Positions 45,269 through 53,579 of a stretch of DNA of 64,000 bases are shown in pieces. This stretch comes from CAYZJB01 sp964602985 (GTDB taxonomy: Bacteria; CLD3; SB21). A model generated the notes under the pieces. That model saw nothing but the letters and a program-made list of their open reading frames with translations, was not told the DNA's origin and did not search any database. The stretch covers positions 49,618-113,617 of the forward strand of contig CAZRTJ010000009.1 of NCBI GenBank assembly GCA_964602985.1, read 5' to 3'. The stretch's first letter is position 1. The number at the start of each line of letters is the position of its first letter. The position numbers and the translations under genes were made by a program.

Positions 45269-45456
45269 GCGAATCGGAGGAAGAGAAGAAGAAGAAAGCC
45301 ATGGAGGACCTGGAGAATCTTTCCAAGTATCCGACCAGTGTTTTCAAGAAATCAGATTTTGAAAAAATGCTCGGTGATGACGCGAACGAAAAGTCCGACG
45401 ATCTGATCGCGCGCATCTTTTCCGAGATCAAGAAGAAATTCAAGAAAGACGAATAA
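45265..45456 (+). CDS. 63-residue stand-alone paralogue of the DivIVA C-terminal module
   Basis: Start GTG at 45265 overlaps the divIVA stop (GTGA); its stop overlaps the next ATG (TAATG). After a Lys/Glu-rich start, residues about 16-59 align without gaps to the last ~44 residues before the divIVA tail, with 23 of 44 identical by my count and DFEKMLG shared exactly. No membrane segment or signal. I know no family name for it. The tight coupling suggests it acts with DivIVA, for example as a competing or capping partner; that is inference. Confidence 0.8.
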   Translation: MSESEEEKKKKAMEDLENLSKYPTSVFKKSDFEKMLGDDANEKSDDLIARIFSEIKKKFKKDE

Positions 45457-46277
45457 TGGGTGTTCTGCTGACCCACATCGAAGAGGCTGTCGCGGCGATC
45501 CGTACGCACACGCAGAGTCGCCCGCGCGTCGGGATCATCCTGGGTACGGGCCTGGGCGGTCTGGCCGTCGAAATCGAAAAAGAGATCGAGATCCCCTACC
45601 CGTCCCTCCCTCATTTTGCAACCTCGACAGTGGAAAGCCATGCAGGCAAGTTGCTCTTCGGTCAATTGGGCGGTAAATCCGTCGTCGCGATGCAGGGACG
45701 TTTTCACTTCTACGAAGGCTATACGATGCAGCAGATCACGTTTCCGGTGCGCGTGATGAAATTCCTTGGCGTCGAAACACTGCTCGTCAGCAATGCCTGC
45801 GGTGGGATGAATCCTCAATATCGCGCCGGAGACCTGATGATCATGGAAGATCACATTAATCTGCTGGGCGACAATCCCCTTCGCGGTCCGAATGAGGACA
45901 GCCTTGGTCCGCGCTTCCCCGACATGAGCGAACCATACTCACAGAGATTAATCGCGCTGGCGGAACAGATTGCGCTTGAGGAGAAAATTCGCATTCAGAA
46001 AGGCGTCTATGTGGCGGTGATGGGACCCAATCTCGAGACCAAGGCGGAGTATCGCTTCCTCCGGTGGATCGGCGCCGACGTCGTGGGCATGTCGACCGTT
46101 CCGGAGGTGATCGTGGCGGTGCACATGGGCCTTCCGGTTCTTGGAATCTCGATCGTTACAGATGAGTGCTTTCCCGACGCATTGGAGCCGGTGGACATTC
46201 CCAAAATCATCCGCGTTGCAGGAGAGGCCGAACCGAAGATGACGCGTATCCTAAAGAAAGTCGTCGAGCGCCTCTAA
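45456..46277 (+). CDS. Purine-nucleoside phosphorylase (trimeric PNP-I type)
   Basis: 273 residues, normal for trimeric PNP. GIILGTGLGGLA binds phosphate, MQGRFHFYEGYTMQQITFPVRVMKFLG, VSNACGGMNPQY, and GPNLETKAEYRFLR carries the base-contacting Glu. The segment GISIVTDECFPD has Asp where mammalian PNP has Asn in its base pocket. The enzyme splits purine nucleosides with phosphate to base and ribose 1-phosphate. It starts inside the stop of the small DivIVA-tail gene (TAATG) and is followed one base later by the DUF2905 gene. Confidence 0.95.
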   Translation: MGVLLTHIEEAVAAIRTHTQSRPRVGIILGTGLGGLAVEIEKEIEIPYPSLPHFATSTVESHAGKLLFGQLGGKSVVAMQGRFHFYEGYTMQQITFPVRVMKFLGVETLLVSNACGGMNPQYRAGDLMIMEDHINLLGDNPLRGPNEDSLGPRFPDMSEPYSQRLIALAEQIALEEKIRIQKGVYVAVMGPNLETKAEYRFLRWIGADVVGMSTVPEVIVAVHMGLPVLGISIVTDECFPDALEPVDIPKIIRVAGEAEPKMTRILKKVVERL

Positions 46278-46278
46278 C

Positions 46279-46494
46279 GTGGGGGAACAAATTGGAAAAT
46301 TTCTCCTCATCGTCGGTCTCGTGATGGCCGCTGCAGGAGTCGTCTTGATTTTTTCAGACAAAATTCCGTGGATCGGGCGGTTGCCGGGCGATCTTCACAT
46401 CAAGAAGGACAATTTCAGCATCTATTTTCCTCTGACGACGAGTATCCTGATCAGTCTCCTGCTATCGGCTTTGTTCTGGCTGTTTCGGAAATAG
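46279..46494 (+). CDS. DUF2905 small membrane protein
   Basis: 71 residues from a GTG start. Two membrane helices (about 7-25 and 50-68) flank a short loop with KIPWIGRLPGDLHIKKDNFSIYFP, the core of DUF2905. It is the last gene of the yggS-divIVA run. Function unknown. Confidence 0.9.
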   Translation: MGEQIGKFLLIVGLVMAAAGVVLIFSDKIPWIGRLPGDLHIKKDNFSIYFPLTTSILISLLLSALFWLFRK

Positions 46495-46583
46495 TCCGTG
46501 TCAACCGAGGGTCACGGCTCGATCGAACGATCGTAGCGTCCCAAAGGCCAACCATATAGCCAGCGACAACTACTCTGCCTTGC

Positions 46584-47498
46584 TCATTGGACATGAAAAC
46601 TTGCCGCATGCAAGACGGTCCCCCTCGCATCCACCGCCTCGACGGACCATTCGCCGGGCATGCCCGTCACCGTCTTGTACGAATACGTCCGCATCGAGTT
46701 GGAAACAATGTCCAATTTCGTTTCATGCTGGAAAACCCCGCTTCGATACCATTTCAATTTGACGAACTTGCCTTGTCCTCCGGTGACGCGAAGCCAGCAA
46801 TACACTTTGCCGTTCGCCGGGAATGACGTGCCCTCCCCGACAACTTCCATCTGCTGAACATTCGTTCCGAATTTGAGCGCATCGACCTTCATTCCGGCCG
46901 ACTCCACTCCGGAAACGGCAACGATCGTTCTTGATTGGCTGCCTGAATTCCCTGCGTTCTTTCCGTCGGTGGTGGTCATCGTATGGGAATCGGTTCTGCT
47001 GCCGCCCAGTTTGGCGTTCGCCCGCGTAATGCCATAGACGTTCGTTAACTCGTAGGGCATGTATCTCGCCGGTTCACGGCGGCGCTCACCGCCATAACTC
47101 AGCATCAGCGCGATCTTCTTGTCCTTGTCCAGCCATTCCACAAAAATCGCACTGTGTTCAATATCGCCGTAGGAATGATTGATGTAGTACAGCCAATCTC
47201 CGTATTGAATTTTCTCCGCGTCGACGTAGGGTCCGGTTTTCGCGCTGTTGAATACATTTTCCCGTTGACCCCAGCCGTATCCGGCTCGCTGATAAACCGC
47301 ATTGGCATAGTCCCAACAACTGCCGGGCAGAATCCAAGCGCTGTCAATCGTCATCCAATACCCGGTTTCCAATACCTTCTTGCCGTCCCCAGCCGCTTTG
47401 CCTTCCGCCTTCTTCGCGCGGTCCTCGTAGTCTTGGTCCCAATACTCTTGGGCAGTCGCTGAGATTGCAAAACCGCAAAGCAGGAATATTTTCATCAT
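46584..47498 (-). CDS. Secreted protein, NlpC/P60-like N-terminal domain and DUF2914-like C-terminal domain
   Basis: 304 residues from the ATG at 47498, with AAGGAG eight bases upstream; a second ATG follows. Signal peptide ends at ISATAQ. Residues about 45-160 look like an NlpC/P60 or CHAP-type fold: PGSCWDYANAVYQRAGY (candidate Cys), GDWLYYINHSYGDIEHSAIFVEW (candidate His) and a following Asp-rich loop. A Ser/Thr-rich linker leads to a C-terminal beta domain (about 230-304) with KVYCWLRVTGGQGK..KLKWYR and GEWSVEAVDARGTVL, matching DUF2914. Peptidoglycan or amide hydrolysis is inferred only from the N-terminal pattern. Confidence 0.65.
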   Translation of the reverse strand: MMKIFLLCGFAISATAQEYWDQDYEDRAKKAEGKAAGDGKKVLETGYWMTIDSAWILPGSCWDYANAVYQRAGYGWGQRENVFNSAKTGPYVDAEKIQYGDWLYYINHSYGDIEHSAIFVEWLDKDKKIALMLSYGGERRREPARYMPYELTNVYGITRANAKLGGSRTDSHTMTTTDGKNAGNSGSQSRTIVAVSGVESAGMKVDALKFGTNVQQMEVVGEGTSFPANGKVYCWLRVTGGQGKFVKLKWYRSGVFQHETKLDIVSNSMRTYSYKTVTGMPGEWSVEAVDARGTVLHAASFHVQ

Positions 47499-47677
47499 GT
47501 CGGGGTCTCCTTGAGGCAGGAGAAAGGTACTCCTGACGGTCTGCGAATGCAAGCCGGTGAGGCAATCCGGGTCAATTCCTTCTGCAGAAGCGACGAGGCG
47601 TCGGAGTGATCTGCGGGATTCACCGAGAAATCAGGAAATCGTTTGTGGAGGCGCGTCTGACGAGTCGTACGGGTAGT

Positions 47678-49342
47678 CTAATACCCCGCCGCGAATCCGT
47701 TCCGACGAGTGTCGGCCTCGCCATGGTACCTGCCGGTCTTCGGGTCGATCCAAATGCAATGCGCGTCCCCGATGAAACCGACGTCCTTCAATCGGTGTCC
47801 CCTGCGACGCCAGTCGGCCAGAATAGCCTCGGACCAGCGATCTCGCTCAAATCGGAGTTCATTCGGAAGCCAGTTGTGGCTCAGCCGGGGCGCGTCGATC
47901 GCCTGGCGCAGAGTCAATCCCTCATCGATCACACCAATGAGGACCTGCAAAACCGTGTTGATAATCGTCCGCCCTCCCGGGGAGCCCACCACCAGAAACG
48001 GTTTTCCGTCCTTGACGACAATCGTCGGCGTCATACTGCTGAGCATCCTCTTGCCCGGCTCGATCCGGTTGGGATTGCCGCCAAAGCCGCCCTGCGCATT
48101 GGGTACGTCCGGTCGCACGTTGAAGTCGTGCATTTCGCTGTTCAGGAGGAACCCCATCCCCGGCATCACGGCGTGACTGCCGAAATTGTCCTCGATGGTC
48201 ACGGTTGCTGACACGGCATTGCCCTCGCGATCGATCACGGAAAAATGTGTCGTCTCCGATGACTCTTCGATCAGGTGAAGCGAATCGCTGCTCGCGATTC
48301 GATCGGGGTGAATCGAGCGAAACATCTGCCTCGCATATTCCTTGGACAAAAGTGTTTCCGTCGGAATGGCGGTAAATCCCGGATCGGCCAGGTGCCGCTG
48401 ACGATCCATGAACGCGTGTCGCATCGTCTCGATCATACGATGGAGGGATGGGGAAGCCGCGGCCCCCTGCCGTCGGATCTCTGCGTTTTCCAAGACGTTG
48501 AGCATCAGCGCCAACGTGATTCCACCCGATGAGGAAGGCGGCATACCGATCACTTCGTATCCACGATACGTGGACCGGATCGGCGCCCGCTCCATCGCCT
48601 GGTAATTTCTCAAATCCTCCACCGACCACAGTCCGCCGTGATTTTGCATCTCGCGGACCATGTGGACGGCCGGCGATCCTTCATAGAACACCGCCGCCCC
48701 GCTGTCGGCAACCAATCTCAGTAGCCTCGCCAGATCCTTTTGAACGAGCATATCTCCTGCGCGGAGGGGCTCATTGTCCCGGAAGAAAATCGCGCGAGTT
48801 TCCGGAAAGAGCCGCAGGACCGACTTCTCTTCCTGCAAAGTGTTCGACACGACCGCAGGCAGGGCAAAGCCGCGTTCCGCCAGGTCCGCCGCCGGCAGTA
48901 CAAGATCTTTCCATTTCAATTTCCCATACTTCTTCCACGCCATCTCCAAACCGCGCAACATGCCCGGAATTCCGGCTACCCGATAGCCGTAGTCGACATG
49001 AAACGTGTCCAGCGAGCCGTCGGATCTCAAGAACATTCTCGCGTGCGATTTTGCAGGCGCTGTCTCACGGAAATCAATCGTTGTGGAGCGGCCGTCTGCG
49101 AGGCGAATCACGAAGTATCCCCCGCCCCCGATATTCCCCGCCTGTGGATACGTTACGGCAAGAACGAGTGCCGTCGCCACCGCCGCATCCACTGCGTTCC
49201 CTCCCTGACGCAGAATGTCGACACCTGCGCGTGAGGCCCACTCGTCGACCGACACGACGACCCCCTTCTCGCTCACAACGGAGTGTTGCGCGAGAGCGGT
49301 GTGAACGCAGAACCCTGCTATCAGAATCCAACGCATTGCCAT
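47678..49342 (-). CDS. ggt: Gamma-glutamyltransferase
   Basis: 554 residues from ATG 49342, just inside a GTG at 49345 that overlaps the TlpA-like stop; ATG 49336 is also possible. Signal peptide ends HTALAQ. Family signatures: VDAAVATALVLAVTYPQAGNIGGGGYF, DFRETAPA, GYRVAGIPG, and the processing site whose Thr becomes the nucleophile (SSETTHFSVIDREGNAVSAT, about residue 360). Then GFLLNSEMHDF and GSPGGRTIINTVLQ. It cleaves glutathione and other gamma-glutamyl compounds in the periplasm. It ends the run dsbD, TlpA-like, ggt. Confidence 0.95.
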   Translation of the reverse strand: MAMRWILIAGFCVHTALAQHSVVSEKGVVVSVDEWASRAGVDILRQGGNAVDAAVATALVLAVTYPQAGNIGGGGYFVIRLADGRSTTIDFRETAPAKSHARMFLRSDGSLDTFHVDYGYRVAGIPGMLRGLEMAWKKYGKLKWKDLVLPAADLAERGFALPAVVSNTLQEEKSVLRLFPETRAIFFRDNEPLRAGDMLVQKDLARLLRLVADSGAAVFYEGSPAVHMVREMQNHGGLWSVEDLRNYQAMERAPIRSTYRGYEVIGMPPSSSGGITLALMLNVLENAEIRRQGAAASPSLHRMIETMRHAFMDRQRHLADPGFTAIPTETLLSKEYARQMFRSIHPDRIASSDSLHLIEESSETTHFSVIDREGNAVSATVTIEDNFGSHAVMPGMGFLLNSEMHDFNVRPDVPNAQGGFGGNPNRIEPGKRMLSSMTPTIVVKDGKPFLVVGSPGGRTIINTVLQVLIGVIDEGLTLRQAIDAPRLSHNWLPNELRFERDRWSEAILADWRRRGHRLKDVGFIGDAHCIWIDPKTGRYHGEADTRRNGFAAGY

Positions 49343-49839
49343 CACACGCCCGCGGATTGGAGAGCTGCGATAAATTGTTTCTTCGTGTGCTGTCCGATCA
49401 GGCGTTCGCGAATTTTGCCTTCTTTGTCGATGATGATCGTGGTCGGAAATCCACTGATCTCAAATTGTCTGCCCAGTTTTTCATCACCCAACCACTGTGG
49501 ATATTGCAGTGTAAAGTCCTTGTCGAGCGCCGCCTTGACTTCCTCACGCGTTCCGGATTCGAGCAAGACGCCCAAGACGACCACGTCTTGCGAGCCGTAT
49601 TCGGCATGAATCTCATTCAGGTCCGGTATTTCCTTCTTGCAGGGACCGCACCACGTCGCCCAGATATTCAGAAGGACCACCTTGCCACGATATTGCGACA
49701 GCTGGACGGGGCCGCCGTTCAAGTCCTGGACGGCGAAATCAATACCGCCATCTGTGGCCAGCTGTACGGCCGTCACCTCGACGGGTTTTTGCCGACCGCA
49801 CGATACGATGAGGAGCGCTATCCACATCCAAACACGCAT
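49342..49839 (-). CDS. TlpA-like thioredoxin-fold lipoprotein
   Basis: 165 residues. Lipoprotein signal MRVWMWIALLIVSC. Thioredoxin fold with WATWCGPCKKEIPDL as the redox motif and GFPTTIIIDKEGKI with the cis-Pro. Family members reduce periplasmic disulfides, often for cytochrome c maturation, and take electrons from DsbD-type proteins. The dsbD gene ends 14 bases upstream on the same strand, so the two form a likely electron chain. It overlaps ggt by a few bases. Confidence 0.93.
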   Translation of the reverse strand: MRVWMWIALLIVSCGRQKPVEVTAVQLATDGGIDFAVQDLNGGPVQLSQYRGKVVLLNIWATWCGPCKKEIPDLNEIHAEYGSQDVVVLGVLLESGTREEVKAALDKDFTLQYPQWLGDEKLGRQFEISGFPTTIIIDKEGKIRERLIGQHTKKQFIAALQSAGV

Positions 49840-49853
49840 ACTGTTTCTCCTGT

Positions 49854-51704
49854 TTATGGCTCTGTATTGTTCTGGAGTCCCTTGCGAAGAAACGCCTTGA
49901 ATAATTCCGGATCGCGTTCCAGGCCGCCGAAGGACGCCAGTACATTTTCTTCATCGTCGAGAATCACATAAAACGGCAGCGCCACGCTGCCCACCAGTCG
50001 CTGTTGCAACGCCTGATATTCCTCCTGCTGGTCCCCAAAGTCTGTCCACAGTCTGGCCAGAACCATTTGATCAAAGATCTCCTGCACGTCCGGACGCGTA
50101 AAGATCGTCTTCTCCATCAATCGGCAGTTCGTGCATGTCTTCCCCGTGAAGTCCACAAAGATTGGTTTGCCGGTCTGCCTGCTTTGCGTTACGGCCGTGG
50201 CATAATCCTCTATCCATTTCTCGTGGGACGTGCCAGCGGCACGAACGGCGCCATATTCGACGGGCGGCAGGTAAGCATCCAGATCGGCCTGCAACGGCTG
50301 ACCAAACAGACCCGAAGCCAGGTACACCGCCGTGCTCAGAAACCAGAAGGACAACGCACCCCGTCCGACTCCGACCTTCTCCAACGCTTCGTCCTCCTGA
50401 AATCGAATTTTGCCGAGCAAATACCAACCGCACATGGCGCTGAGGACAATCCAAATCGACAAGAGCGCAGGCCGAGTGAGCCACTGCATGTCCCAAACCA
50501 GATCGACGTTGCTCAGGAATTTAAAGGCCGCCGCAATTTCGATGAACGCCATGACGATTTTTGTCTCGTGGAGCCAGCCCCCGCTCTTGGGCATTGACGC
50601 CAGGTACTGCGGAAAGAGCGCCAGGAAAAAGAACGGCGCCGAAAACGCCGCCGCAAAACACAACATCCCAAGAATCGGCAGAAACCATTCACCACTGGCA
50701 GACGCAACCATGAGGATGCCGACAAACTGTACGGTGCATGTAAAGGAAACCAGAGTGAACGTGATCCCCGCAAACAGAATCCCGAGATTGCTGTGGGAGG
50801 CCGACTGTGTCTGCGTGAGTCGGATCAGAAAATTGGGCAAGCGGATTTCAAATACGCCAAACAAACTGAGTGCAAACAGCACAAACAGCGTCGCGATGGC
50901 CAGATTGACCCACGGATTCGCGGCAAAATTCTGTGCCCCGCTCGCTCCGAGTATGAGCGACATCAACCACCCAAACAGCGCAAACGATGAGATGATCCCT
51001 CCCACATAGATCAACGCTTTCTGGATGGCTTGGGGCCGTGTCGGCGCGGCATGTTTCGTAAAAAAGGACACCGTAATGGGAATCATCGGAAATACGCAGG
51101 GCGTCAACAGCGCAATCAAGCCTGTCAGGAATGCCAGGCCGATGAAGGATAGCATCGATTCCTTCCGAAGAACCTGATAAGACTGAATGCGCTCGTTCAC
51201 AGTCCTGGAATCGAGCGCCGTATCCTGCGTGGATCGGCCCTGGGCAGCCATGCCTGACGGAATGGTCAGCACGTACTCGGCGCTCACGGTTGTCGGCGGC
51301 AGACAGTACGTCTCGGTGCACGCCTGGTATCGTACCCGAACCCTGATCGGAACGTCCCCGGATGCAGAAATCACGCGAATGGTCTGTTCGAATCGCGGCG
51401 TCCCGGAGTACCAGACGACTTCCTTTTCGAATCCCTGATCGAAATGTTTCTCACCGGCAGGTGCGACAAGAGAACCGTCCACTTCCAGTCCCGCCGGCAG
51501 TTCCCAGGCAATCTCGGTCGCGATCGGTCCTTCGACGGGAACGACGCCGTAGATGTGGTACGGTGGACGGATCGTCGCATCTGCAATCAGAACGATCCGA
51601 TTCACCGGTGTGACTCTGGAGTCCACGCGAACCGTGACAATGTCCGGATCCTGCGCAACGATCGTTCCCATCCACATCCACAGCCACGCAAAACGCACAA
51701 TCAT
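49854..51704 (-). CDS. dsbD: Thiol:disulfide interchange protein DsbD
   Basis: 616 residues, normal length. Signal peptide, then an N-terminal DsbD-alpha domain with YQACTETYCLPP (its two redox Cys). Eight or so membrane helices (about 185-460) follow, with LTPCVFPMIPITVSF and SFTCTVQFVGILM carrying the membrane Cys pair. The C-terminal thioredoxin-like domain has DFTGKTCTNCRLME. It moves electrons from cytoplasmic thioredoxin to periplasmic partners, here presumably the TlpA-like lipoprotein encoded next. Confidence 0.96.
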   Translation of the reverse strand: MIVRFAWLWMWMGTIVAQDPDIVTVRVDSRVTPVNRIVLIADATIRPPYHIYGVVPVEGPIATEIAWELPAGLEVDGSLVAPAGEKHFDQGFEKEVVWYSGTPRFEQTIRVISASGDVPIRVRVRYQACTETYCLPPTTVSAEYVLTIPSGMAAQGRSTQDTALDSRTVNERIQSYQVLRKESMLSFIGLAFLTGLIALLTPCVFPMIPITVSFFTKHAAPTRPQAIQKALIYVGGIISSFALFGWLMSLILGASGAQNFAANPWVNLAIATLFVLFALSLFGVFEIRLPNFLIRLTQTQSASHSNLGILFAGITFTLVSFTCTVQFVGILMVASASGEWFLPILGMLCFAAAFSAPFFFLALFPQYLASMPKSGGWLHETKIVMAFIEIAAAFKFLSNVDLVWDMQWLTRPALLSIWIVLSAMCGWYLLGKIRFQEDEALEKVGVGRGALSFWFLSTAVYLASGLFGQPLQADLDAYLPPVEYGAVRAAGTSHEKWIEDYATAVTQSRQTGKPIFVDFTGKTCTNCRLMEKTIFTRPDVQEIFDQMVLARLWTDFGDQQEEYQALQQRLVGSVALPFYVILDDEENVLASFGGLERDPELFKAFLRKGLQNNTEP

Positions 51705-51807
51705 ATCAGGAACCTTTTTTGGATTCGGCTATCATGTTCATCGTTGTATGTTCGATCACGGCGGGATTTCGTATTCCGGTTAGTAAGCAGAATGACTTGG
51801 GGGCTAA

Positions 51808-52056
51808 TCAGAGTATGACCATGCCCTTTTCGACATGCGTCATCAGAAAGCGTTCGTGGCCCACGATCATCGAAGCCTGCTGACGGACCAGGTCGGGATT
51901 GTCGCCTGACGCTACGACCGATCCATGGTAGACGGCGATCCATTTTTGGGAATACCGCCGCGTGATCGCTCCGGAGTTGTGTCGAAGCCACTCCATATCC
52001 GTGCGCGCAGGCCGGGGCGCCGACGGATTCTGTTGTTTTCTTTCACGGGTACGCAT
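51808..52056 (-). CDS. Small DUF5678-like protein
   Basis: 82 residues with a strong AAGGAGG six bases before the ATG. The core ITRRYSQKWIAVYHGSVVASGDNPDLVRQQA resembles DUF5678 (a 'keeps its value, not forgotten' small alpha/beta domain often linked to toxin-antitoxin or protease contexts, here alone). Basic N-terminus, no signal. It follows rlmN by 32 bases on the same strand. Function unknown. Confidence 0.6.
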   Translation of the reverse strand: MRTRERKQQNPSAPRPARTDMEWLRHNSGAITRRYSQKWIAVYHGSVVASGDNPDLVRQQASMIVGHERFLMTHVEKGMVIL

Positions 52057-52088
52057 AGGTCACCTCCTTGATTGCTTCAAGCCGTTCT

Positions 52089-53126
52089 TCAAGATTGTAC
52101 GGCCAGTTGCCCGCATGCCGCCATGATATCGTCGCCGCGGGATCGCCTCAGGGTCAGGGGCGAAGGCGATGCGGCAACCCGCTTCATAAATCGCTCGATG
52201 ACATTTTGCGACGGCCGTTTCAGGTCAGGTCCCATGATCGGATTATACGGAATCACGTTGATCTTTGCACCTTCCAGGCTACCGGCAATCTTGACGAGCC
52301 GTTTCGCATCTGCGTCGGAATCGTTGACGCCTGCCAGCAACACATACTCCAATGTCACTTTTCGCCGCATCTTCCGGACATAATAACGGATCGCCGCCAG
52401 CAATTCCTCCAGCGGATATTTCTTTGTTATGGGCATGAGTTCGCTCCGCACGTCTTCGGTCGTGGCATTGAGACTGATGGCCAGAGGGTATGGCTGACGA
52501 CTGTCCGCGTATTCGATGATCTTCGGAATGATGCCGGAGGTTGAAATCGTGACGTGTCTTGTGCCGAATCCAAAGCCGTCGGCGTGTGTGAGAATTTCGG
52601 CCGCACGCAGGACCTGATCGTAATTGAGAAACGGCTCACCCATCCCCATGAAAACAACGTGCGTGATCGGCGCCGCAGTTCCGCGAACCCATGCGACTTG
52701 TTCGAGAATTTCTCCGGCGGACAAATGACGGCGAAATCCCATCCAGCCGGTTGCGCAAAACTGACATGCGACCGCACAGCCGACCTGTGAAGAGACGCAC
52801 ACTGTGCTTCGATCCGGCTCCGGGATGTGGACGGTTTCCACCTTCTGGCCGTCATGCAGTTCCACCAGAGCCTTGCGCGTGGTGAATCTCCCTTCCTCAT
52901 TCGAAGCGGTCCATTTGAGCAATTGGCTTCGACCGATCACAGCGGCGCTCTTCAGTCGCTCTCGCAATTCCAGAGAAAGGTCCGTCATGTCGTCAAACGA
53001 GCGAGCCCCGCGACCGGTCATCCACCGAAAAACCTGACGACCGCGATACGGCGGTTCCCCCTGTTGAACAAAGAACGTTTCGAGTTCGGCCGGGCTCATG
53101 CCCAAGAGTTGCGGAGCGGCTTCCAT
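52089..53126 (-). CDS. rlmN: 23S rRNA (adenine-2503-C2)-methyltransferase
   Basis: 345 residues, normal length. The radical SAM cluster motif CAVACQFCATG is present, with the GEPFLNYD segment and late VLLAGVNDSDADAKRL and GPDLKRPSQNVIERFM; a C-terminal Cys in DDIMAACGQLA is the methyl-carrying residue. It methylates A2503 of 23S rRNA and A37 of some tRNAs. The gene starts the small run with the DUF5678-like gene. Beyond its 5' end lies the repeat region. Confidence 0.97.
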   Translation of the reverse strand: MEAAPQLLGMSPAELETFFVQQGEPPYRGRQVFRWMTGRGARSFDDMTDLSLELRERLKSAAVIGRSQLLKWTASNEEGRFTTRKALVELHDGQKVETVHIPEPDRSTVCVSSQVGCAVACQFCATGWMGFRRHLSAGEILEQVAWVRGTAAPITHVVFMGMGEPFLNYDQVLRAAEILTHADGFGFGTRHVTISTSGIIPKIIEYADSRQPYPLAISLNATTEDVRSELMPITKKYPLEELLAAIRYYVRKMRRKVTLEYVLLAGVNDSDADAKRLVKIAGSLEGAKINVIPYNPIMGPDLKRPSQNVIERFMKRVAASPSPLTLRRSRGDDIMAACGQLAVQS

Positions 53127-53208
53127 GGGACAAACATACCACGCGGGAATCTATCTGTCAATGTTTCTGTCTGTGACCTCGGTTTTTTGGAGCATCCCCC
53201 AAAAAGTC

Positions 53209-53268
53209 CCCCTCCTTACGCCAGAAGAATTGTCGGAGTTTAGAAAATCGAGGCGGCGTAAGGAGGGG
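53209..53268. repeat. 60-base element with 14-base terminal inverted repeats
   Basis: CCCCTCCTTACGCC at 53209-53222 is the exact reverse complement of GGCGTAAGGAGGGG at 53255-53268. The 32 bases between carry no ORF. The ends resemble the C-rich/G-rich palindromes that occur as intergenic REP-like elements in related genomes. Confidence 0.8.
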
Positions 53269-53318
53269 CAGGGGGAGGTTGGAAGCGATCATCATGAGCC
53301 GCGTTCTTGCATTCTCTA

Positions 53319-53521
53319 TCCCCCGGCTAAAGCCTGGGGAATGCACGATTGTCAGGAATTTGCAAATCAAAAAAATGCCCACGGCTTTAGCGTGGGGCTG
53401 AGGAGAATGAGGAAAAAGTTTTTAGGGGCTTTAGTCCAAAGAGGAAGAGGTAATATTGGGCTAAAGCCCGAACGCTTATAAAAAGCGCTTGTCTCCCCAG
53501 GCTAAAGCCTAGGGAATGCAT
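53319..53521. repeat. Cluster of palindromic GGCTAAAGCC-type repeats
   Basis: Five short palindromes around the core GGCTAAAGCC / GGCTTTAGC: near 53325, 53382, 53427, 53458 and 53500. The first and last copies are in the same orientation and both end in GGGAATGCA. They fill the space between rlmN and the next lipoprotein gene together with the element at 53209. The look is that of REP or small MITE sequences; no transposase gene is in the window. Confidence 0.8.
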
Positions 53522-53579
53522 AGGATTTCACGCGGTTTTTTTCCTTCCATCTTTGCGACAAACTTTTACATTCGCGTCC

